This document shows positions 49,852 through 58,088 of a DNA stretch of 64,000 bases, in pieces. Source of the DNA: Cytospora piceicola (taxonomy: Eukaryota; Ascomycota; Sordariomycetes; Diaporthales; Cytosporaceae); contig JALQBC010000057.1 in NCBI GenBank assembly GCA_023375675.1, forward strand, positions 62,001 to 126,000, in the 5' to 3' direction. The position numbers and the translations under genes are program-made. The notes below the pieces were generated by a model. It was given only the letters and a program-made list of their open reading frames with translations. It did no database searches and was not told the DNA's origin. Within the stretch, counting starts at the first letter, position 1. Every line of letters begins with the position of its first letter.

Positions 49852-52020
49852 GATGGACCATAACAACATCGAAATCGTCATCTCGAGTGTCTCCACCCAT
49901 GTCGACATGGTCTATTGCCCAGGCAGACGAACCATGTACTGGTTGCCGAGGACGGCACATGTATGGGAACCTACAGAACCGGTTTACTGCTGTCGTACCA
50001 CCCCAAGCTCCATGCACAGCTGCATTCATCGGCAATCAAACGCCTAGAAATAGCTGAATGGCAGCAGATCCTCCTTCGCTGACTCATGACTCAGCCGGGC
50101 CTGCGCGAAGCTCATAATCAGCACATTTTTCATACTGCGCAACGCAACACTGGTCTCGTGTTTCACAGTTCGTCCGGCCGAGCGCCTCGACTGTAATCGC
50201 GCGACAAGGGACCTTCTTGAGGATGCGACATACCTGCCGTCCCTTGTTACCCATAGTTTAAAGGAACGTATTCATATAGCCGCAGAAGAAGCAATTCTAG
50301 CGAGTCGGCGCAGACGGCGGTGCGGACCATGTCCTCGGCGTCTACAATGAGAGACTTGTACCCGGCATGTTGACCAGCCAGATATCAGAACAGTATGGGT
50401 GAAATTTGTAGTTCTCTAAGGCAGAACTCGGATGTTCTCTCTCAACAGTAGGACCCCACCGGAGGAGCGTAGAGGGCTTCTGCCTATCACTGCCCTTGAT
50501 ACCTCTGCTTTCAACGAGCCCCGGACCCGACGAGATCCGACGTAACTACGAGCACAGCCCTCCTGACGAGCGATGGTGTCGTCGAAAGCCTCCAACCGTA
50601 TGTTGCGCAGGACGTGCCAGCCCAAAGTATACTGTGGTTCCGTTTTGTGCACTAATCAGTCTGTCTATCGCAATAGCAAAAATGTTTCAGCTGAGAGCTT
50701 GCAAAGCGGCAATCCACTGCCTGCGTGAGCCGAGCTCAGGTGTAAGTTGCCTCATATTCCTCAGCATTTGACCGAGCTGACCGAAAAGAAGCTGGTTTCG
50801 TTACTAAAAACATGGTAAGACAATGAGTGATTTCCATATTTCCTCGCATGAAACCCAAAGAAAACACACCTTTATATACATCAGGGTCAATTCAAAATGC
50901 TCCTATGAGATGCGACCGCATGCGAACAAGACTATAATCTTGTGGGTATCTGAAAGGAGTAGTTTCGAAACTGTTCCGTGTTCATAGTACGCCGCCGACT
51001 ATAATTGCCGCAAGAAAACCCGTGGGTATAAACTCTGAGATAAAACGAGCTAGAATTGACATGAAAGAAGTAGAATGGGAGATACAGGTAACATTGATAC
51101 TGTTATAGGAAACTGTTGTTGTCGAGGACGACCCATTCAATAACACGGCCGTAGTAATATTATCGTTCTCAGAGTAATGATGCATGAGTGATCGAAGCCA
51201 ATAGGGGGGGAGGGGTCGGGCTGATTCACCCAGGCCACGACAGCCGTCGAGGTTTACGTCTTGTCCGTGCAGAGGGACTCTTCTGCGTCTCTCAATCCTC
51301 CAATTGAGTCGTGATCAGACATTATTTAGACAAGCCTTGGAGTATTTCTTCACTATAAACTCGCTAGAGAAAATTCAACAGACAGGGTATACGGGGGCCA
51401 AACTGTCATTAAGGGGTCAGGGAAAGAAGAGAGGAGGACACAGCTAAAACAAGAGAGACCTATAGGGAGGAGGCAAAGGTCTTAGGCATCTTATTCATGT
51501 GGTCGTCCTGTCAATCCTTCTCGAGCTCTTCCTCGTACTGGAGAATTCGACCCCACAGCAGTCCATGCTTAACTCAAAATCGCCTCAGTATCGCTATTGT
51601 GTTCACACAAGCGCAACACCCAGGCGACTTTCTAGCCAGAGGAGGTATGAAATGAGCATCCGCCCACGATCCCGTCCATTGAGAGTGACCACGAGTCGCC
51701 TCTTTTATAGAGAAAGCTCCATTTATCGCTTTATCGCCCCTATGAATCTGGCTTATGGTCTCGGCCCCTGTACCTATTACGCGTCAGTATCGCATTTCAT
51801 GGTCGCATGTTCATCTGCAGGGATGAATATCGCTGAATCGCATACTTTACGCCTCTAATAGGAGCTGGAGCAGCACTGTCACTTGCCTATGTTGTCGATC
51901 CACCAGTTGGTCCGAAGACGACAATCTATGAAATACAGAAAAGTCGTGGAATACAGTAAGGTTGTCGTAAACCAAAAAGTCGTGATCATCTAAAAAGCCG
52001 TGGAATGGAGAAAGTCGTGG
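49852..52020. other. normal-GC intergenic DNA, no gene recognised
   Basis: The frames here are short, mostly begin with non-ATG codons, and show no domain or exon-intron pattern I recognise. The composition is ordinary for a fungal gene-space region. A degraded R-repeat end sits at 50205-50253. Confidence 0.5.
50205..50253 (+). repeat. relic of the R-repeat terminal hairpin region
   Basis: GGACCTTCTTGAGGATGCG...TACCTGCCGTCCCTTGTTAC aligns with the R2 terminus (CTTTCTTAGCAAGCGG...TACCGCCGTTCCCTTGTTAC). It is flanked by the 9-bp inverted repeat ACAAGGGAC/GTCCCTTGT. No R body is attached. Confidence 0.55.
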
Positions 52021-52095
52021 CGTTAGCAAAGTCGTGGAAGTCGTGGAAAGTCGTGGAAAGTCGTGGAAAGTCGTGGAAAGTCGTGGAAAGTCGTA
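51934..52095. repeat. 10-bp minisatellite GTCGTGGAAA
   Basis: About six near-perfect units at 52031-52089, then GTCGTAGGGAA. They are preceded from 51934 by scattered single units (AAAGTCGTGGAA, AAAAAGCCGTGGAA) at irregular spacing. A related array is at 56063-56155. Confidence 0.92.
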
Positions 52096-53382
52096 GGGAA
52101 CTACCTAATAGGTCGCCCACATTTTTTCTCAATCGGTTCACTAAGGCGGATGCTATAACCTGAATCCTGAACACCACATTATAGATCTGGATTGAACCCT
52201 CTCGAGAAGCTCTTTACTATCGAAGATTCGGAATTACTTGTCGCCTAGAATCGCCATTCTAGGGAGTTAAAGGTGGGAGATATAGCAGACGACAAGCTTA
52301 CGGTCTGATCGGGCTTGCGTTGAGCGAGCTGCTCCAGATGGGTGAGGAAATACTTTCGTATGTCACAGTTGCCTTGCAGGTTGTAAATAATAGTGAAGAA
52401 AGGGCTGTTGGAACAAGTATCGTTGTTTGAATACTTACTCAGTAAAAAGTCATCACCTGCATCCCTATTCTGGATACGATTTGAACCGTTCGCAGCAATA
52501 TCGGACAGTTTGCAGGACCTGAGAATTACAGGCAGACAGTATCGAGTGAGATGAATATATTCTTTAGCTTACTCCTCTCACAGGCGAACGTTGCTGGGCC
52601 AAACAAATGGCTTGGAAATCAAGAGACATTATCACCGCCGACAATCAATCGAAAGTTGTCTCGAAACTTGGTAAGGAATTCAATGTAGCCGAGAAAGCTG
52701 GTGACGGCGTTATCAGACGGAGCAAGTGCCGCCGCCAACATGGCGGATACTCTATCGCGAAGGCATACGTCGCATTCTTGAAGGGTGAATCATCGTTGCG
52801 CTCAAAAAAATAGTACAAGCACATCAACTGGCTCACTGTCACAATTGATCGGAAATATCAGAAGTCTAAAAGTCCGAAATCGCACACTTATCGGGGTATA
52901 GTGCTGCCATCGTCGCAGACAAGTACCTGGTTATCCGTCACACGTCGCACGTCGCGGGTACATTGCAGGCTCATGTTCGCATGTTTCCATGATTCGTCAG
53001 TAGTTGCAAAGTATGGCTTCCCATAGCCATCCCTCATAAAGAATAAGTGCAACCTACCGACTTGCCGTACCCTGCCACTTCAGGCTCTGTCCGCTTTAAT
53101 CGGGATTTTGTTCCAGGTCTCAAAGTCCAACTCAATAACGTAATACTCCGTCTTCTTCGACTACGACTTAACAAGCTGCCCGTAACCTTGGTGCAATATA
53201 TCGACCCATGCGTCCAACTGCCCGATAGCCAGATGTAGTGGATGATTGCTGTGAAAAATGGAATTATATCTGAAAGATATACCTACGGGATATAGTTGTC
53301 GGTGTCGGGGATAAACCCAGAGGTTTTAGAGAAATCACTGGTTATGTCAATGAATCTGGTCAGAGGAACATCGGCTGTATGA
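52096..53382. other. normal-GC intergenic DNA, no gene recognised
   Basis: The longest ATG-started frame (52607-52813, plus, 68 codons) encodes a basic peptide with no recognisable motif and has an opposing frame of equal length. I do not call it a gene. Confidence 0.45.
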
Positions 53383-54001
53383 TCGACAAGGAGATTATGC
53401 CACAGCTCCGATCGTCCCCTCCTTGAAACTTATAACCCTGATGTCGTCGTTTTTGTGGATACGATCGAGATGTCGCCTACGGTCCTGGGCCAAGCGGGAG
53501 TCCCGTCCAGAGTTCTTGTCACGAATAACTACTTGGCTACGAAGCAAAAGGAACGTCCTCTACGGTACTAAGACCTCAGGGCCTATATTGCGAAGGTTCT
53601 GCCGTATATCCAGGACATGTCCTACGTGGTCTACATGTTCTTTGCGTTGCATATAGTCTTCCCCGTTATAATTTTCTACCTAAGTTTTCCTCCATTTCCA
53701 TTACTACATCTTTATTATCACAGAGTACCTGCACAAGGCTGGCGAGGCCATACCCGAAACACCAAGTCACACATAAGTTTCACAAGCATAGCCATAACCA
53801 TTACCATTATTTGGAAAGATCCGGCCGCCCTCAAGGCACTAAAGCACGAGGCCGGCCGACTTCTTCAGGACCAGCAAGAAGCCGGGGGAAGTCCCTGAGG
53901 ATGATAGGAAGAGAAAAGAGGCTATGGAAGAAGTTGTCGCCATCGCAACTGAGACACGCGACAAGCTGGAGATCGACGTCGAATCATTTCTTTGCCGGTA
54001 A
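53383..54001 (+). pseudogene. possible degraded or multi-exon gene, unknown function
   Basis: Successive protein-like segments appear on the plus strand. The segment SSDRPLLETYNPDVVVFVDT continues through VLGQAGVPSRVLVTNNYLAT and a TAA at about 53568, then DLRAYIAKVLPYIQDMSYVV in the same frame. After an intron-like pyrimidine-rich stretch ending TTATTATCACAG comes EYLHKAGEAIPETP. DPAALKALKHEAGRLLQDQQ follows, and then, in another frame, PEDDRKRKEAMEEVVAIATE running to about 54001. Amphipathic, charged composition suggests former or spliced coding DNA. I do not recognise the family, and the frame changes could be introns or decay. Confidence 0.35.
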
Positions 54002-54195
54002 GTGTCCCCTTTCTCCTTCTTCAGCTTCCTTTACCATCATTATCAGTACGTTGGTGTTAAACAAGCGGACACAGTGCAATGCAGTGCAGAACTGCCAACG
54101 AGTTGATTGAGGACAAAATGAAAGATACAAATCGATGGGGAGGAAGATGTGGAATACTGATTGGAGGAAGACCAGGCCGGATACAACTTCTCGAA

Positions 54196-54223
54196 ACTGG
54201 AGACTGGAGACTGGAGACTGGAG
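54196..54223. repeat. 7-bp tandem repeat ACTGGAG
   Basis: Four perfect copies. Confidence 0.95.
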
Positions 54224-54403
54224 ATGCTGTTCCCTTTTTACAGATTACCATGGGATATGCTCGGATTTGAGGGGCGAAATTGAGGGGACCGACTGAGCAA
54301 GAAAGTCAGCTAGTCAAGCTAGTAGCCTACCGGGGCGGAATGGTATGGGAGGGAGGGTGTGTGTCCAGCGAGGGACAACTCGATCTGCGGCTCCGGTTAT
54401 GAT

Positions 54404-54428
54404 GACAGACAGACAGACAGATAGATAG
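54404..54428. repeat. (GACA)n/(GATA)n microsatellite
   Basis: Four GACA units grading into GATA units. Confidence 0.95.
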
Positions 54429-54429
54429 C

Positions 54430-57400
54430 CGATGTGTGTTTGTATTCTCAATGGTCGCATTGCAGCATAGTAGTGGGCTCGCTGGCTGATGGCCTCGACC
54501 CTGGGAGGGTGGAGGGCTCAGGGTTCTCGAGGGTAACATGCGATTCCAGGAGAGACGGTATCTGGAAGAGAAGAGTGACTTTTTAAGGAGAAGCAGCAGT
54601 AAAGACAAGCAGGGATCAGACAAGGAATACAAGGAGCTCGAATAGACAGACAGCTCGGTAACATTGGTGGAGGCGAAAGAGGTTGACGACAAGGATATTA
54701 TCCGGGAGAAAACAAATATCGTCTCGCCGCCAGGAAAAAGCCAAACTATACGTAATGGGCCTCATCCATAACGGTGCCGAAAGCACCAGGGCATCATCAA
54801 TCTATCATGGGCCACTCGCAGAAGAGGGTCGCATAGATCCTAAGGTGGTTGCTCGCATCTAGTAGTCCAGGCAGCACGCAATCGCGGAGTTGTCTGGATA
54901 AGGACGGAACTCAAAGACCTATCCCATTGCAGAGGCCACGGAGGTACACGGAGCCAAGCTCTGCTGTACTAGAGCCGGGCTAATACCGGGGGATGGATGA
55001 TGGAAACAAATTGCCGAATTGTGGGAGTCATCGTTATAAAGGGTCAATATGCACGCCCAGCCTCCTGGAACAACCATCATGCAAAACGGAGGCCCTCGTT
55101 TATCGGAGAGACACCTAGCTAGTAGGTAGGGTATAAGACAACTCTGACCATCGCAGGCACAGGCTTGGGCGTTGGGGAGGAGACGGAAAATCCGGGCTGT
55201 TATTAAAAGGCAGCGTGCAGGCTCCCAGCAAAGACCGTGGCGTGGAGTCAAGAAGGAAGGCTTCCGAAGAACTCCACCCAAGCCCACCGCATTGCAGCTA
55301 GGGCAACGGTTAGATATCAGTAAACAAAGCGAGAAAATCCCTAACCTCTAGTGTGTGTATATGTGTATGAAAGGGAGTAGCTCAGATCGGTGTGCGGCTC
55401 CGAATATATATTGTGAAATGTTGTAATAGAGGCGGAGGAGAAGCGAACGAATGGACCTTGATCTTGCAAACCAGGTTCAAAGTCAGTATGTTTATCACAG
55501 ACAGAGAAAAGACCTAGTAAACCAAGACAAGCAAACCTTTGTGTTCGTACTGGTACATACGTACGGGGCCAGTATTCCTTGGTGGATGATGGACGGATGG
55601 AAGAGAGTGGTCGTGATGTGTGCGCGTGTACGTGTGTATAGGTAAATAAACGGAATGGTTAGTTGTGCTGTGTATTCTGAATTGGCTGAAACTTGAACAA
55701 GCGACCGGTATTGATCAAGGAAATAAAGGAGTTAAAGAGAAATTACCCCAAGGCTACGGCTACGGCAACGGCTAAACCATCAATATTAGGACCTGATATA
55801 CTCCAGAATATTCCTCTTCAATCCGGAAGCGCATCAACAGAACAATATGATTGAATCACAGGCCAGCGTAGGTGGTGTTGTGGTTGGTGTCTGGTGTCTC
55901 AGCAAGCCACTTATAGTGTGAGACAGGGTTCCATCTTGTTGCTGTGGTCGCTTTAATCCTCATTCTGTTGTTCCGGTACCTTCTGCAACTGATATTCTGA
56001 CTATTGGAGGGAAATGCGTTTACACAACAACCAAATCAACCTTCAGTGACAAATGTAGCCCTTTAATCAGTCGTGGCATTTTACAAAAAACCGTGGTGGC
56101 CACACTGTGGAGAAAAGCCGTGGAACAAAAGCCGTGGAACAAAAGCCGTGGAGACCCGACGCCCAACCTCCTCGGAGAGGGATCCCAAGGTACGACAGGG
56201 TAGATTGATTTTCATTTTAACTCGGTATCTAAACATAACAGTCAGAGCAACTAGCACTAGAATCAATGTGAAATCAGTCGTCGACTAGAAGACGAAAGAA
56301 GCCCTTTTGTGCAATTCATTCGTCTTTGCAAAAGACTTCCTCGAGCCTCGTGGTCGCACGTCGGGCGGCGTTCGGGTAAGATATAACACCGACACTGATA
56401 TTGACACTGAGTACTGACAGCCCGGGCGGGGACGACGGCAATATGGGGGATGAGCACTCCAATTGTTATTTCCCATGTCCCCCTCGCGTTTAGAAGTCAA
56501 ACATAGACGGACGACAAGCACTTATACCCTGAGCTTGGTCTTGACCTTGACTCGCCCATACGCACCGGCGGCGCCCTAGGTCCGAAGCACTCCAGATCCA
56601 GACGAGTGCAAACACTAGCACTGGGCAACAAGGTCTAGACGCAGGCACTACTTGCACACACATACCCACGACCTAACATCCGTCCCAAGCGAGAATCAGA
56701 CACGGACATAATAGCTTCTTCGGTCTGTGCAGTCCAGAATAGTTGATAAATCATGTACGGAGCAGAATCATGTACGGACTACATCCAAAAGTATCTACCG
56801 AGGCACCCAGGAGACCTCTGTACTGCAAAAGTTCGCGGAGGTGGTGACGGCCGGGTCCTGCCACGACTCCTCCTCCGTTTCCGGTAGCAATATCACCTCC
56901 TCAGGGTCTACGATCTGCTACGCCTTCTCCCCGGCGTCGACCCTTCAACCGACAGAGACCACGACCCCCATTAAGCCTGGAAGTGCCTCGCACTCCTCCG
57001 CGGAACGCGACTGTTCAAGTCAAATAGGATGCTAGACACCATATCGATGCCTGCCGGCTGGTGTGTGCCGATTTATGCTATAATGGCGTGCAACCTTTCC
57101 CTTCATTCGTGTCATGTACAAGAGGCTTTCAGGGACCTTGGCTCTGAGAGAAGAGGTGGACGAAGAAGGTAGACCTGTCCTAGGTCGTGTGCTGAGACTA
57201 GGTGCTACTGTGTATTTTCTTTCGAGATGACGGTGAACTTGGCAGGGCGGCTGACGCTTGTGGGGAGTTTGATTGAACTTGACTTGATGGCTAGACTGTT
57301 TGTATGATCAGCCAGCGAAAAGAAGCAGCACGAGATTCCGGATTATGACGGTCAGTGAAGTCGGTGGTTGTAAACTTGTTAGCGTTCTTCCATCCTCTCT

Positions 57401-57470
57401 TCTCTACTTACTATACTGACAAATCGTTCGTACAAGCCCACCATTTACTGCCCAGAACATGCCCAAACTA
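54430..57470. other. normal-GC intergenic DNA, no gene recognised
   Basis: Frames of 60-120 codons on both strands start at TTG or GTG, are low in complexity and overlap each other. A Ser/Thr-rich 102-codon frame at 56727-57035 begins at GTG and lacks an ATG. It might be part of an exon, but nothing supports a product. A minisatellite is at 56063-56155. Confidence 0.45.
56063..56155. repeat. GCCGTGGAACAAAA minisatellite, relative of the 52-kb array
   Basis: Three AAAAGCCGTGGA(A/G) units at 12-bp spacing (about 56113-56150), preceded by looser copies (CAGTCGTGGCATTTT, AAAACCGTGGTGG). The shared core is G(T/C)CGTGGA with an A-rich spacer. Confidence 0.85.
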
Positions 57471-58088
57471 CTACCCAGCAAGTGTAGATATAAGCTGGTT
57501 CAGCTTCCCTACCTCATCCCCAGCCCAAGTCTCCTTCTCCCTCAGCCACTGTATACACCCTGTGAAGTCGAGCATAATGAGCGCCTCAAGCATCCTGCGA
57601 GAGCTACTGGAAACATGTCGTAACCGCTTCTCTGCAGAACGGCGCATCGCCTGGGCGGCACTCAGTCTAGCCTGGACTAGGACGGCCATGTCGTCATCAT
57701 CTTCCAAGATCGCCATCGACGAGTCGTAGGCAGCCGACAGTGTCGATGCCTGTCGGAGTGAGGCCTGGAGACGCCGGGCCTGGAATGCCACGGAAGCTAA
57801 TGTAGCCTCGGCGGCTCGTGCTGATGCTAGGTCCGTCTCGGCGCGGGTCTCGGCATTATCCTGGACACCGACGAGGGATAGCATCATCCGGCGCGGGGCC
57901 ATCAGCTCCTCTTTTAATTCCGCAATCTGCTGCAGCTGGTCGGCCCTGGCCTCTCGCTCCTTGACAGCCTGGCTCTTGGCCTGGAGGACGAGCCCCATGG
58001 TGCTCATATCCCTCACGACCGGCGCTCCTGTTGTCTCCGGTCCCGGCGCCAGGGCCGTAGAGGCAGACTTCCCCTCCTGAATCCGTTT
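57471..58088 (-). pseudogene. in-frame coiled-coil extension beyond the protease stop codon
   Basis: Directly after the TAG at 58089-58091 the same minus-strand frame stays open for 205 more codons to a TAG at 57471. The first 24 are KRIQEGKSASTALAPGPETT and four more residues. The rest is Ala/Arg/Glu/Gln/Leu-rich with long helical, coiled-coil-like stretches (QAKSQAVKEREARADQLQQI, then RAETDLASARAAEATLASVA) and ends KLNQLISTLAG. The first ATG in it is at 58007, so it could be a separate small gene. The exact frame match, the lack of any gap and the GC-rich composition favour a former or read-through C-terminus of the C48 protein. An intron cannot explain it (no consensus donor, branch site or frame-keeping acceptor). 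Confidence 0.6.

Noticed and set aside
52014..52095. CRISPR-like appearance of regularly spaced GTCGTGGAAA units
   Set aside because: A eukaryotic context, a 10-bp period and no unique spacers. A simple minisatellite.
54327..54692. 121-codon minus-strand frame
   Set aside because: Starts at TTG, Ser/Leu/Pro low complexity, built on microsatellite DNA.
54919..55287. 122-codon minus-strand frame
   Set aside because: Starts at GTG, no recognisable domain, and no upstream ATG or introns that would make an exon.
57355..57729. 124-codon plus-strand frame
   Set aside because: Antisense to the well-composed coiled-coil frame at 57471-58088; no domain, biased composition from the opposite strand.
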